64,000 bases of DNA from DASREM01 sp035652095 (lineage in GTDB: Bacteria; Acidobacteriota; Terriglobia; Terriglobales; Acidobacteriaceae), in NCBI GenBank assembly GCA_035652095.1, contig DASREM010000004.1:13839-77838 (forward strand), written 5' to 3'. The notes beneath the pieces were generated by a model, which saw nothing but the letters and a program-made list of their open reading frames with translations, made no database searches and was not told the DNA's origin. Shown here one piece after another: positions 1 to 8,351 of this stretch. Both the position numbers and the translations under genes were made by a program. Positions within the stretch are counted from its first letter, which is position 1; the number at the start of each line of letters is the position of its first letter.

Positions 1-635
1 ATCTCTACTACCTGAAAGAAGTCCTCTCGCATACCAATACCGCTCGCCAGGACGTCGTGGTGATGAGCGCCCGCCTCTACCACCGTGAGCACAGCTTCAG
101 CGGCAGTAATGTCTTCGAAGCCAGTCAGATCTTTGACGACTACGAGCAGGGACTGTTCACCGCCGTCGTCGCCGTCGCGGAAAAAGTAGGCAAGCCGGTA
201 TCGCTGTTGGTTGTTCCCGGCACCGATGTCTTTGAAGCCATCGTGGTCACCGCCCAGCGCCTCGATTCAAGCCGCATTGTCTGCGGGCTCTCCAACAAGC
301 TTTCCTCCGATCAGCAGGCCAAGCTGACCGGCGACGCTTGGGAGCGCCTGCCCGAACCGCGCCCCCGTCTGATTCTCGAAGTCCATGCCGCTGACGGTTC
401 CATCCGTGAATATCCGCTCGGTCCTCACACCCCGCGCATGCGTTCGCAGGACCTGGAACTCATGCACAATGTCTGGCTCAATATCACCTCCGACCCCAAA
501 TTCGCCGGGGCCCACCACTATCACGTTGTCGCGCTTGCGCTCAAGGAACTGCAGCAGGAATTGAACAGCGACAAACGTGCGCAGGTCCTGGACAAGCTCA
601 TGGACGACATCCTCAATTCCGACGGATCCGGTTAG
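1..635 (+). CDS. APC-type amino acid permease, C-terminal part only
   Basis: The reading frame is open from the first bases of the window, so this is the 3' end of a gene that begins upstream. The visible 210 or so residues are a soluble cytoplasmic tail, not membrane segments. Segments such as RQDVVVMSARLYHRE, VSLLVVPGTDVFEAIVVTAQRL and IVCGLSNKLS resemble the universal-stress-protein-like tail that follows the APC membrane domain in acidobacterial permeases. That comparison is from memory of the family. The first possible internal start is GTG at 57, but the codons before it (LYYLKEVLSHTNTARQD) fit the same fold, so no start should be placed there. The stop is TAG at 633-635. Transported substrate cannot be judged from this part. 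Confidence 0.7.
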   Translation, partial: LYYLKEVLSHTNTARQDVVVMSARLYHREHSFSGSNVFEASQIFDDYEQGLFTAVVAVAEKVGKPVSLLVVPGTDVFEAIVVTAQRLDSSRIVCGLSNKLSSDQQAKLTGDAWERLPEPRPRLILEVHAADGSIREYPLGPHTPRMRSQDLELMHNVWLNITSDPKFAGAHHYHVVALALKELQQELNSDKRAQVLDKLMDDILNSDGSG

Positions 636-687
636 CCCAGCGGCTCTGGAGGTGAGCCAAATGGTCCCTTCCTGCTAACATCGTTGC

Positions 688-2250
688 GTGAAAAATCCTG
701 TTCGGGTGCGTTTTGCCCCTTCTCCCACTGGCCATTTGCACGTCGGAAACGCGCGCACGGCCCTGTTCAACTGGCTCTTCGCGCGCAAAAACGGCGGCAC
801 CATGCTGCTCCGCATCGAGGACACCGACCTGGAGCGCAGCCAGGCCCGCTACGAAGATCAACTGATCGACGACCTGAAATGGCTCGGGCTCGATTGGGAC
901 GAAGGCCCCGACATCGGAGGCCCCTACCTTCCTTACCGCCAGTCAGACCGCCTCGATATTTACCGCGAACACGCCGAGCGCCTGCTCACCGAGGGCAAGG
1001 CGTATCTCTGCTTCTGCAGCGACGAAGACCTCCAGAAGGAACGCGAGCGAGCGGTGGCAGAACACCGCCAGGCAATCTACCCTGGCACGTGCCGCAGGCT
1101 CGATCCCTCGGAAGCCGCCCGCCGCCGCCGTGAGGGAGAGCCCGCCGCCATCCGTCTGAAGATTCCCGAGCATCCCATCCGTTTTCACGACATCGTTCAT
1201 GGCGACGTCGAGTTCTCAAACGAAGTGGTCAGCGACCCCATCATCCTGCGCTCGAGCGGGATGCCCGTCTACAACTACGTGGTGGTCATTGATGACGCGC
1301 TGATGAAGATCACCCACGTGATCCGTGGCGACGATCACCTCTCCAATACCCCGAAGCAGGTCGCGCTCTACGAAGCCTTAGGCTGGCCGGTGCCGGTGTT
1401 TGCGCATCTCTCGACAATTCTTGGCAGCGATCGCGAGCGCCTCTCCAAGCGCCACGGCGCAACCTCGATCGCCAACTTCCGTGACATGGGCGTGCTTCCC
1501 GAGGCTTTGGTGAATTACCTGGCTCTTCTGGGATGGGCTCCCAGTGGCGGCACTCGGGAAATTTTCTCTCTTGACGATCTGATCGAGCAGTTCTCCCTGG
1601 AGCGCGTGACCCCTTCTCCGGCTGTGTTTGACATGGAGAAGCTGTATTGGCTGAACCGGCATTACCTGAAACAAGCCTCGCCCGAACGAGTGCAACGGCT
1701 GGCCTTGCCTTATTACACGCGGGCCATGGTCGAGGAGCTGCGCAAATCTCACGATATGCAGTCTCCCGCCTACGAATGGCATCCCAACGAACCGGTGGTG
1801 AAGTGGCTTGCGAAGGTCACAAATTTGCTCGTCCCGTACGTAGATCGCCTGGATCAGTTGCCGGAACGCGCCGCGATGATATTTCATTACGACGCCCAGG
1901 CCGCGCTTCGCTCACCCGACAACGCGGAACTCATGCAGTGGCCGGAGACCGCGGCCGTCTTTGCGCGCTTCATGTTCAAGGTTCTCGAACATGAGTCGGC
2001 CAGCGCAGCCCATCTCACGCCCGAAGAATTCAAAGACATCGTTAACTATGTGAAAGCCGAGACCGGCGCGAAAGGCAAGAACCTGTTTCATCCCATCCGG
2101 CTGATGATCACCGGATCGCACTCCGGCCCGGACTTCGACAAACTGATTCCCATCATTGAAGAGGGCAGCCGGCTGGAACTGCCGGTCAACGTGCTCAGCG
2201 TTTGTCAGCGAGTGCATGCCTTCGGCAAGGTATACAAGGCCGCCGCGTAA
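688..2250 (+). CDS. gltX: glutamyl-tRNA synthetase
   Basis: Charges tRNA-Glu with glutamate in the cytoplasm (class I aminoacyl-tRNA synthetase). The N-terminal Rossmann fold carries the HIGH-type motif as HLHVG in RFAPSPTGHLHVGNARTALFNW (residues 7-28). The KMSKS-type loop is RERLSKRHGATS, near residue 250. The protein has 520 residues, a little longer than the usual 470-500, with the extra length in the C-terminal anticodon-binding region. The start is GTG at 688, directly before the conserved VRVRFAPSPTG. No Shine-Dalgarno is seen, but TAACAT at 676-681 lies 6 nt before the GTG, so the mRNA may be leaderless. Whether it is discriminating or also charges tRNA-Gln depends on gatCAB, which is not in the window. 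Confidence 0.96.
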   Translation: MKNPVRVRFAPSPTGHLHVGNARTALFNWLFARKNGGTMLLRIEDTDLERSQARYEDQLIDDLKWLGLDWDEGPDIGGPYLPYRQSDRLDIYREHAERLLTEGKAYLCFCSDEDLQKERERAVAEHRQAIYPGTCRRLDPSEAARRRREGEPAAIRLKIPEHPIRFHDIVHGDVEFSNEVVSDPIILRSSGMPVYNYVVVIDDALMKITHVIRGDDHLSNTPKQVALYEALGWPVPVFAHLSTILGSDRERLSKRHGATSIANFRDMGVLPEALVNYLALLGWAPSGGTREIFSLDDLIEQFSLERVTPSPAVFDMEKLYWLNRHYLKQASPERVQRLALPYYTRAMVEELRKSHDMQSPAYEWHPNEPVVKWLAKVTNLLVPYVDRLDQLPERAAMIFHYDAQAALRSPDNAELMQWPETAAVFARFMFKVLEHESASAAHLTPEEFKDIVNYVKAETGAKGKNLFHPIRLMITGSHSGPDFDKLIPIIEEGSRLELPVNVLSVCQRVHAFGKVYKAAA

Positions 2251-2294
2251 AGGCCGGGTAATTTGAAGGGGTGCTGTAAAACTTGCGTGAAGCA

Positions 2295-2317
2295 GGGGCG
2301 GACGCCCAGTCCGCCCC
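2295..2317. repeat. GC-rich hairpin between converging genes
   Basis: A perfect 9-bp inverted repeat, GGGGCGGAC and GTCCGCCCC, has a 5-nt loop (GCCCA). It lies between the ends of gltX and the cysteine-rich gene on the other strand. There is no T-run, so it is either a factor-independent stop of unusual form or a single-hairpin member of the GC-rich repeat family found elsewhere in this window. Confidence 0.5.
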
Positions 2318-2326
2318 CCGAGACAC

Positions 2327-2764
2327 CTATTTCATCTCTTCTGCGTGCTCATGATTGCCTGTGCCGCACTGCGCTCCTCCGCAGCACGCCATGGCCATCT
2401 TCTTGTCTCCGTCTTTGCCTTTCCCACAGCACATGCCGTCGCTGCACATCGCTGCGGACTTGTCCTTATCTGCCTTCATCCCGCAGCAGCCTTCTTTTCC
2501 CATGCAGGACTTTTGGTCCTTGCCCGCGCAGCACGCCATGGCTCCTTTGCCATCTTTGGCCGCCATATCGTGATGCTCGCAGCACGACCCTTCCTTGCCT
2601 TCCATCATCTTCTTGCAGCACGAGCAGCCTGCCTTGGCATCGCTCGGCTTGGCTTCGTCCTGCTTGGATTGGGCCGGCGCCGTCGAAGGAGCCGTCTGGG
2701 TTGCGGTTTGCGCGTACGAAACTACGGTCAGCGCCAGGATCATTGCCAACAACTTGAATTTCAT
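2327..2764 (-). CDS. exported cysteine-rich putative metal-binding protein
   Basis: A signal peptide (MKFKLLAMILALTVVSYAQ) is followed by a Thr/Ala/Pro-rich spacer. The rest is a Lys/Gly-rich domain with 16 cysteines, mostly as CC pairs (CSCC, SCC, ACC, GCC, MCC, ACC), plus many Met and a His-rich end (GNHEHAEEMK). This composition suggests a soft-metal (Cu, Zn or Hg) binding or storage protein outside the cytoplasm, but no named family is recognised. The start is set at 2764 because GGAG lies 8 nt upstream. The ATG at 2774-2776 overlaps that ribosome site. It sits 60 bp downstream of another exported Cys/His/Met-rich gene on the same strand, so the two are probably cotranscribed. Confidence 0.7.
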   Translation of the reverse strand: MKFKLLAMILALTVVSYAQTATQTAPSTAPAQSKQDEAKPSDAKAGCSCCKKMMEGKEGSCCEHHDMAAKDGKGAMACCAGKDQKSCMGKEGCCGMKADKDKSAAMCSDGMCCGKGKDGDKKMAMACCGGAQCGTGNHEHAEEMK

Positions 2765-2824
2765 AGAGATCTCCATTCTGAGTTCATAAATTTAATTGAG
2801 TCGTGAGCCTGAGAACGGAAGGTC

Positions 2825-3283
2825 TCAGATACGCAGAACCACGGTTCTTATCAAAAGAGGGGAATACGCTTGAGGGTGCGACGGCAGCGCATTACCAATG
2901 ACACTTCGGCTTGCCACGGCTCGGCGCGTGGATTGCTCTGCCCCAGACTCCCGTTCCGAGCTCGCAGAACTAAGACTGGCCGGCTTCTGCGAAGCAACGC
3001 AGCAGCGATGCTGGTCGCTGCAGGGACCTCCGGCGGGCGGAACCTGCAGCAGAATCGCTCGCGGATGCATTCCGGGGCAGCAGGAATGACCGTTCCCCTG
3101 CATCTGGTGTTGCGGATGCATGCCTGGCGCCGGTGCGCTTGTGACCGTTGACGGCATGATCCATGCCGAACCACTGGCAACGAGCATGGTCACAACCAGC
3201 GTTGCGGAAATAACAGTCTTGCCCATGTCTGCCATTGATCCTGACATGGCGCTTTTGAGCAGTCTGTGATTCCGGTCACACAT
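2825..3283 (-). CDS. exported Cys/His/Met-containing protein, unknown
   Basis: A hydrophobic N-terminal stretch (VISATLVVTMLVASGSAW) acts as signal peptide or anchor. It is followed by GMHPQHQMQGNGHSCCPGMHP and then by CSDQHRCC, a Cys/His/Met pattern typical of copper or mercury ligands. The C-terminal half is Ser/Arg-rich and featureless. The frame begins at ATG 3283, but ATG at 3247 (MSGSMADMGK) is equally possible; neither has a good ribosome site. It starts 15 bp after the stop of the TIGR01777 gene and is followed by the Cys-rich gene, so the three may form one minus-strand unit. No enzyme function is suggested. Confidence 0.6.
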   Translation of the reverse strand: MCDRNHRLLKSAMSGSMADMGKTVISATLVVTMLVASGSAWIMPSTVTSAPAPGMHPQHQMQGNGHSCCPGMHPRAILLQVPPAGGPCSDQHRCCVASQKPASLSSASSERESGAEQSTRRAVASRSVIGNALPSHPQAYSPLLIRTVVLRI

Positions 3284-3298
3284 AAGCTTTTGCGAACG

Positions 3299-4198
3299 TT
3301 ACTTGCGGATCAGGCTCTCCAGCGACCTCCTGAGGTCCGGATATTGGAAAGGGTAGCCGCTGCCAATCAGCTTCTTGGCTTCAACTCGCTGGCTGGCCAG
3401 CAACAGTTCGTCAGCCATCTCTCCGAATGCGAGGTGCGCGGCGAATGCAGGCATCGGAAAGATCGCGGGGCGTTTCAGAACCGAGGCCAGCGTCCTGGTG
3501 AACTCGGCATTGGTCACCGCCTTGGGTGCGACAAAGTTCACTGGGCCCTGCAGCAGGTCGGTTTTCATCACGTGATGCATGGCGCCGACCAGATCGCGCA
3601 CGTCAATCCAACTCCACCATTGCTTCCCGCTGTCTACGTTTCCGCCCAGGCCCATCTTGAACGGGAACAGCATCTTGCCTAGCGCACCGCCGGCCGGACT
3701 GAGCACCATGCCAATCCGGATCAGCACGACGCGTATGCCCGCATCAACCGCCGGCTGGGTGGCGGCCTCCCACTGGCGGCAAACCTCGGGTAGAAAACCC
3801 GATCCCGCAGGGCTGTCCTCGCGAAGAATTTCTTCCCCGCGGTCCCCATAGTACCCGACCGCGGACGCCGAGATCCATACTCGTGGGCGTGGCGATGCCT
3901 GGGCCAGGGCTTCCGCCAGATGCCTTGTCCCCTGAACCCGGCTGTTCAGAATGCGGGCCTTCTTGCTCTCGCTCCAGCGGCCCACGATGCTCTCGCCGGC
4001 AAGATGGATGACGGACTGGAACCCCGAAACCGATTGTGGAGATAACGGTTGCGACGGGTCCCACGGAAGCTGATCTTCGGCGTGCGCCGAGCCTCGTACC
4101 AGGCGGGTGACTTTATACCCGCGCCCATGCAGCGATGGCAACAGCGCCGCCCCAATCGGCCCGGAAACTCCGGTGACCAGGATTTGCGGAGAACTCAT
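3299..4198 (-). CDS. TIGR01777 family NAD(P)-binding epimerase
   Basis: Extended short-chain dehydrogenase fold. The N-terminal Rossmann motif is ILVTGVSGPIGAAL (residues 6-19), followed by VIHLAGESIVGRW, the catalytic-site region ISASAVGYYGDRG and the conserved EVCRQWEAA. The C-terminal DUF1731-like part is PAIFPMPAFAAHLAFGEMADELLLASQRV. The full protein is 299 residues, normal for the YfcH/SDR39U1 group, whose physiological substrate is not known. The start is set at ATG 4198 (MSSPQILVTG) with GAG about 8 nt upstream. A longer frame to 4255 adds a non-conserved leader. Confidence 0.9.
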   Translation of the reverse strand: MSSPQILVTGVSGPIGAALLPSLHGRGYKVTRLVRGSAHAEDQLPWDPSQPLSPQSVSGFQSVIHLAGESIVGRWSESKKARILNSRVQGTRHLAEALAQASPRPRVWISASAVGYYGDRGEEILREDSPAGSGFLPEVCRQWEAATQPAVDAGIRVVLIRIGMVLSPAGGALGKMLFPFKMGLGGNVDSGKQWWSWIDVRDLVGAMHHVMKTDLLQGPVNFVAPKAVTNAEFTRTLASVLKRPAIFPMPAFAAHLAFGEMADELLLASQRVEAKKLIGSGYPFQYPDLRRSLESLIRK

Positions 4199-4309
4199 GG
4201 TGATCTCGCCGATCAATGTAGCAGACGAACGTTCCATGCGATCTGCTCTCCCCATCCGCGAACGTATTCACTTGCCTGGCATGCAAATTACGCCCATTTC
4301 TTTGCTTTG

Positions 4310-4354
4310 TGTAGGGACAGCCGCCCTCGGCTGTCCAGCGGAGCGAAGCTCCGC
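4310..4354 (+). repeat. two-hairpin intergenic repeat, copy 1
   Basis: Two consecutive perfect hairpins: GGACAGCCG-CCCT-CGGCTGTCC (9-bp stem), then GCGGAGC-GAA-GCTCCGC (7-bp stem). The same layout recurs at 8178-8304, 8713-8758 and, with different stem bases, at 11098-11140. It lies upstream of the (p)ppGpp gene. Confidence 0.8.
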
Positions 4355-4467
4355 AGGGAAATGGCAAATCGGACGATGCATTCTAGGAGCGGTGGCGAGG
4401 GTCCGCTGTTCTCGGCAGCCCTTCGGTCCGGCTCAGGTCAGCCCGTCTCTTCGCCCTGCCGCAGAGC

Positions 4468-4473
4468 TATAAT
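4468..4473 (+). promoter_or_regulatory. -10 hexamer of a probable leaderless promoter
   Basis: TATAAT lies 5 nt before the ATG of the (p)ppGpp synthetase/hydrolase gene at 4479. Transcription from it would begin at or next to the start codon. No clear -35 is seen and there is no ribosome site. Confidence 0.6.
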
Positions 4474-4478
4474 CATGC

Positions 4479-6689
4479 ATGGCGACCCTGCGCCAACAGA
4501 TCGCGACCAACGTCCTCACGGTGACGAAGTTTCGTGAGTTGATGAAGCGGATGCGGTCGAACCGCCCCGGCGACGATCTGAGCATCATTCGCAGGGCCTA
4601 CGATTACTCCCTTACCCACCACGCCGGCCAGACCCGCGCCTCGGGCGAGCCGTACCTGGTGCATCCGCTCGAAGTCGCTCTGGTTCTCGCCGACATGAAA
4701 ATGGACCCGGTGGCCATCGCGGCCGGACTCCTGCATGACTCCGTCGAAGACACCTCCGTCACCATCGTGGATATCCGCAAGGAGTTCGGAGAGCAGGTGG
4801 CCCACATCGTCGAGGGCGTCACCAAGATCAGCGCCATTGATTTTGCCAGCCGCGAGGAGCAGCAGGCCGAGAACCTGCGCAAGATGATGCTGGCCATGGT
4901 CGACGATATCCGGGTCGTCCTGATCAAGCTGGCCGACCGCCTGCATAACATGCGCACCCTTGAGCATCTCGCGCCTGAGCGCCGCCAGAAAATTGCCCGC
5001 GAGACTCTGGACATCTATGCTCCCATCGCGCACCGGCTCGGCATGGGCAAGGTCCGCGGCGAACTCGAAGACCTCGGCTTTCGCTACGTCGATCCCATCA
5101 GTTATGAGCAGGTGCAGGAAGCCGTGGAGGCCCGCCGTAAGCCAGGCGAAGCTTTCCTCAACAAAGTCGAACTTGTGGTTCGCGACAAGCTGAAGGAAGC
5201 CGGCATCACCGCCAAGGTCGAGAGTCGCCTGAAGCGCGTCTATAGCATTCACAAAAAGCTGGTGCGCCAGCGCATTGCGGTGGACCAGGTCTATGACCTC
5301 TTCGCCATGCGCATCATCACGCAGTCTCTACAGGATTGCTACGCCGTCCTCGGAATCATCCACAATCTCTGGCGTCCCGTTCCCGGCCGGATCAAAGACT
5401 TCATCGCCATGCCGCGGCCGAACTTCTACCAGTCGCTGCACACCTCGGTGATCACCGAAGACGGCACGCCCTTCGAAGTGCAGATCCGCACCGAAGAGAT
5501 GCATAAGATGGCCGAGGAAGGAATCGCCGCCCACTGGAAGTACAAAGACGGACCGGTCTCAGCGCAGGACGAGCAGCGCCTTGCCTGGCTGCGCCAGGTC
5601 GTCGAGTGGCAGCGCGACGTCTCCGATCCCAACGAATTCCTGTCCACCCTCAAAATCGATCTCTATCCAGAAGAGGTTTACACCTTCACCCCAAAGGGAA
5701 AAGTAGTCGTTCTTCCGCGCGAGTCTTCGCCCATCGATTTCGCCTACTCGATTCACACCGAGGTTGGACACAGCTGCGTCGGCGCCAAGGTCAACGGACG
5801 CATGGTTCCTCTCCGTCACAAGCTGCATAGCGGAGACATTGTCGAAATCCTGACCCAGCCCGGCCACAAGCCCAGCCGGGACTGGCTCGCGGTGGTCAAA
5901 TCATCCCGTGCGCGCAATAAGATCAAGCACTGGCTCAATGTTCATCAGCGCGAACGCGCCATCGAAATTGGCCGCAAGCTGATCGAAAAAGAAGCCCGCA
6001 AGTATCGCGTCGCGCTCAAAGAGATCAAGGACGCGGAATTGCAGAAGATCGCAGCCGACTACGGCCTTGGCCGTCCTGACGACCTGATGGCTGGCATCGG
6101 TTACGGAAAATATTCCGCGCGCCAGGTGCTGGCCAAATTGATTCCGGCGGGAAGCGAGCCAGTTGCGGAAGGCGACACCGGAACATCCAGCGGCATCGCC
6201 AGCGTCGTTCGCCGGGTCTTCGGCGGAGACACCAGCAATAACGCCATCCGCGTCAAAGGCCATGGTGATCTGCTGGTCTATCGTGCGCGCTGCTGTAATC
6301 CGATTCGCGGCGAAGGTGTGGTGGGATACGTCACTCGCGGAAAGGGGGTGGCCGTGCACGCGCTGAATTGCCCCAACGTCGTCAACCTGATGTACGAACC
6401 CGAGCGCCGCATTGATGTCGAGTGGGGCGGCGAAGAGGGCGTCGCGGCCGCTTATCCGGTCAAACTGACGGTGTTTTGCGACGACCGCTTTGGCATGCTG
6501 AAGCAGATCACCGCCGTCATCAGCGACAGCCGTACTAACATCCGCAACATCGAGGCCCGCACCAGCAATGGACAGGCCAACATCGACATCATCCTCGACA
6601 TCGCCGACCTGCAACACCTGGAAAACATTATCAACGGTGTCCGCAAGATCCCCGGCGTCCACGACGTGCAGCGCCTGCAAAAAATCTGA
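4479..6689 (+). CDS. bifunctional (p)ppGpp synthetase/hydrolase (RelA/SpoT)
   Basis: Makes and breaks the stringent-response alarmone (p)ppGpp. The domain order is complete for the long RSH type over 736 residues. The HD hydrolase domain has YLVHPLEVA and GLLHDSVEDT (residues 60-105), so hydrolysis should be active. The synthetase domain has RIKDFIAMPRPNFYQSLH (about 305-325). The TGS domain is IDFAYSIHTEVGHSCVGAKV (about 420-440), the CC/zinc-finger region is CCNPIRGEGVVGYVTRG (about 608-625), and a C-terminal ACT domain ends KIPGVHDVQRLQKI. The start is ATG 4479 (MATLRQQIA), apparently leaderless. It is the only RSH gene in the window, consistent with the single Rel enzyme common outside gamma/beta-proteobacteria. 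Confidence 0.96.
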   Translation: MATLRQQIATNVLTVTKFRELMKRMRSNRPGDDLSIIRRAYDYSLTHHAGQTRASGEPYLVHPLEVALVLADMKMDPVAIAAGLLHDSVEDTSVTIVDIRKEFGEQVAHIVEGVTKISAIDFASREEQQAENLRKMMLAMVDDIRVVLIKLADRLHNMRTLEHLAPERRQKIARETLDIYAPIAHRLGMGKVRGELEDLGFRYVDPISYEQVQEAVEARRKPGEAFLNKVELVVRDKLKEAGITAKVESRLKRVYSIHKKLVRQRIAVDQVYDLFAMRIITQSLQDCYAVLGIIHNLWRPVPGRIKDFIAMPRPNFYQSLHTSVITEDGTPFEVQIRTEEMHKMAEEGIAAHWKYKDGPVSAQDEQRLAWLRQVVEWQRDVSDPNEFLSTLKIDLYPEEVYTFTPKGKVVVLPRESSPIDFAYSIHTEVGHSCVGAKVNGRMVPLRHKLHSGDIVEILTQPGHKPSRDWLAVVKSSRARNKIKHWLNVHQRERAIEIGRKLIEKEARKYRVALKEIKDAELQKIAADYGLGRPDDLMAGIGYGKYSARQVLAKLIPAGSEPVAEGDTGTSSGIASVVRRVFGGDTSNNAIRVKGHGDLLVYRARCCNPIRGEGVVGYVTRGKGVAVHALNCPNVVNLMYEPERRIDVEWGGEEGVAAAYPVKLTVFCDDRFGMLKQITAVISDSRTNIRNIEARTSNGQANIDIILDIADLQHLENIINGVRKIPGVHDVQRLQKI

Positions 6690-6744
6690 CGTGCCGTGGG
6701 CGTTCCGCAATTTTCCTTAAGCGACGTCATCCCGGCTCTTAGGG

Positions 6745-6822
6745 CGTCATCCCGAACGAAGTGAGGGATCTCGCGTGCACAAAGATGAACCTCACCGCAG
6801 GCCCTCCGGGTTCAGGATGACG
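6745..6822. repeat. imperfect palindromic repeat of the GTCATCCC type
   Basis: CGTCATCC at 6745-6752 is matched by GGATGACG at 6815-6822. Between them is a run resembling the common cgaacgaagtgagggatct type of intergenic repeat. A partial GTCATCCCGG copy precedes it at 6726. It fills the gap between the (p)ppGpp gene and ridA. Confidence 0.6.
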
Positions 6823-6893
6823 TTGGAAAAGCGGAGGCTTCGAATCAGTGGTGCTTCAGGCGCGCTGGCTACCCCAAACCCAGCCTCTCTGTG

Positions 6894-6899
6894 TAATAT
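6894..6899 (+). promoter_or_regulatory. -10 hexamer of a probable leaderless promoter
   Basis: TAATAT lies 7 nt before ATG 6907 of ridA. It overlaps the alternative ATG at 6898, which makes 6907 the better start. Confidence 0.5.
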
Positions 6900-6906
6900 G
6901 AACCAC

Positions 6907-7284
6907 ATGCGCGAAGTGATTTCCACCAACGACGGCCCCAAGGCGATCGGCCCTTATTCGCAGGCCATCAAGGCCAATGGATTCGTTTTCGTCTCCGGCC
7001 AGGTCGCCATCGATCCTGCAAACCAGCAGGTCATCTCCGGAGACGTTTCCGTCCAAACCGATCGCGTGCTGAAGAATCTCTCCGGGATCCTCAAAGCGGC
7101 GGGTACCGGCCTGGAAAAAGTCGTCCGCTCTACCGTCTTCCTGAAGAACATGGGCGACTTCTCCGCCATGAACGAGGTCTATGGCAAGTACTTCACCGCG
7201 TCGCCGCCTGCACGCTCCACGGTCGAAGTAGCGCGCCTGCCGAAAGATGTCCTGGTAGAAATTGACGTCATTGCGCTGGCGTAA
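6907..7284 (+). CDS. ridA: RidA family enamine/imine deaminase
   Basis: Hydrolyses reactive 2-aminoacrylate and related enamine/imine intermediates released by PLP enzymes. The 125-residue protein is full length for the Rid/YjgF family. It shows the N-terminal KAIGPYSQAI, GFVFVSGQVAIDP, the middle TVFLKNMGDFSAMNEVYGKYF, and the C-terminal signature PPARSTVEVARLPKDVLVEIDVIA. This contains the substrate-binding Arg (in PARST) and the active-site Glu near the end. The start is placed at 6907; ATG 6898 would add three residues. The 3' end overlaps nothing real, and the secreted FKBP gene begins 43 bp later on the same strand. Confidence 0.94.
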   Translation: MREVISTNDGPKAIGPYSQAIKANGFVFVSGQVAIDPANQQVISGDVSVQTDRVLKNLSGILKAAGTGLEKVVRSTVFLKNMGDFSAMNEVYGKYFTASPPARSTVEVARLPKDVLVEIDVIALA

Positions 7285-7327
7285 AATTGAAAATCGGCAA
7301 TCGAAAATTGAAATGGGAGAGAAATTG

Positions 7328-7783
7328 ATGCAGAGAGTTTGCTTGCTACTCACATTCATCGCGCTTACCGCCGCCACGGTGTTCGCGCAAGCTGGTATGA
7401 AACATACCGACAATAGCAAACCCACCGATGTCAGCAGTATGAAGTCCACCAAGACACCCGACGGTCTCGAGTACTGGGACATCAAACAAGGCACCGGCCA
7501 GGTCGCCAAGTCTGGGGACACGGTGAACGTTCATTACACGGGATGGCTCACCACTGGTAAGAAGTTCGACAGCTCGGTGGACCGTGGCGAACCCTTCAAC
7601 TTCGCGCTCGGCCGCGGCATGGTCATCAAAGGCTGGGATGAAGGCGTGGCCGGAATGAAGGTCGGAGGCAAGCGCCAGTTGAAAATTCCATCGGAACTCG
7701 GCTACGGCAGCCGCGGCGCAGGCGGAGTCATCCCCCCGAACGCAACCCTGATCTTCGACGTGGAGTTGTTAGGGATTAAGTAA
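7328..7783 (+). CDS. exported FKBP-type peptidyl-prolyl isomerase
   Basis: Catalyses cis-trans isomerisation of prolyl bonds in secreted proteins. The signal peptide is MQRVCLLLTFIALTAATVFAQ, with likely cleavage after AQA, so the protein acts in the periplasm or is exported. The FKBP domain fills residues 45-151: DTVNVHYTGWLTTGKKFDSSVDRGEPFNFALG, the MVIKGWDEGVAGMKVGGKR core, and IPSELGYGSRGAGGVIPPNATLIFDVELL. The aromatic and acidic residues of the FK506 pocket (Y, F, D, W, Y, F) are present. The start is ATG 7328 with GGGAGA about 8 nt upstream. Confidence 0.94.
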   Translation: MQRVCLLLTFIALTAATVFAQAGMKHTDNSKPTDVSSMKSTKTPDGLEYWDIKQGTGQVAKSGDTVNVHYTGWLTTGKKFDSSVDRGEPFNFALGRGMVIKGWDEGVAGMKVGGKRQLKIPSELGYGSRGAGGVIPPNATLIFDVELLGIK

Positions 7784-7792
7784 GAACTGATC

Positions 7793-7858
7793 ACCACAGA
7801 GGCCGCTGAGGAGCACAGAGATTTTTCGTTCTCTGTGAACCTCAGTGCCCTCTGTGGT
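7793..7858. repeat. long palindromic intergenic repeat (ACCACAGAGG type)
   Basis: A 66-nt near-perfect hairpin with outer arms ACCACAGAGG and CCTCTGTGGT, inner arms CACAGAGA and TCTCTGTG, and a short T-rich loop. A half copy (TTCCTTCGTG to TTGGTGGT) follows to about 7900. It lies between two converging genes (FKBP and rpmB) and could act as a two-way transcription stop. Related copies are at 13531, 16554, 17252 and 59421. Confidence 0.85.
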
Positions 7859-7905
7859 TGAAGATCTTCTTCCTTCGTGAAACTTCGTGTTCTTGGTGGT
7901 CGATC

Positions 7906-8094
7906 TCAGGCTTTGACGACTTTGCCGCTGCGCAGGCAGGACGTGCATACGCGCATGCGCTTGTTGCCGCCGCCCACCTTGGCGTGAACCGGGCGCAAAT
8001 TGACGTTCCAGCGTCGCTTGCTCACATTATGGGCGTGGCTGATGGTGTTTCCGCTCAGCGGCTTCTTGCCGCAAATCTCACAAACTTGTGCCAT
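7906..8094 (-). CDS. rpmB: 50S ribosomal protein L28
   Basis: Small large-subunit ribosomal protein of 62 residues. The family signature is plain: MAQVCEICGKKPLSGNTISHAHN, then KRRWNVNLRPV and RMRVCTSCLRSGKV. Two Cys pairs (CEIC at 5-8 and CTSC at 50-53) form the zinc site of the C+ type of L28. The start is ATG 8094 with GGAG about 7 nt upstream. It is a single-gene unit, flanked on both sides by palindromic repeats. Confidence 0.97.
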   Translation of the reverse strand: MAQVCEICGKKPLSGNTISHAHNVSKRRWNVNLRPVHAKVGGGNKRMRVCTSCLRSGKVVKA

Positions 8095-8177
8095 TGACTG
8101 CTCCAGGAAAGTTCAGAACTTCATCTGCAAAACATAGATTTTACAGGATCAGAGCCCATTTCGCCAAGCGAGCGCCA

Positions 8178-8304
8178 TGTAGGGACAGCCGCCTCGGCTG
8201 CCCGGGCCAGCGTAGCTGGCCAGCACTCTTCGACGTGCACTCTCCCGAACGCCGCTCTCTACGAAGCTACGCTCCGCCGGACAGCTGAGGCGGCTGTCCC
8301 TACA
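8178..8304. repeat. pair of two-hairpin repeats in opposite orientation
   Basis: One copy runs on the plus strand from 8178 (TGTAGGGACAGCCGCCTCGG, then GGCCAGCGTAGCTGGCC). A second copy on the minus strand ends at 8304 (GGACAGCTGAGGCGGCTGTCC, then CTACA). With about 50 bp between them they form a large inverted pair that fills the gap between rpmB and the DUF971 gene. Confidence 0.75.
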
Positions 8305-8338
8305 CAGCCACAATCAGAGCCTACCTGTTTCTCTGTGC

Positions 8339-8344
8339 GATACT
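8339..8344 (+). promoter_or_regulatory. -10 hexamer of a probable leaderless promoter
   Basis: GATACT lies 7 nt before the ATG of the DUF971 gene at 8352. There is no ribosome site between them. Confidence 0.4.
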
Positions 8345-8351
8345 GGACTTC

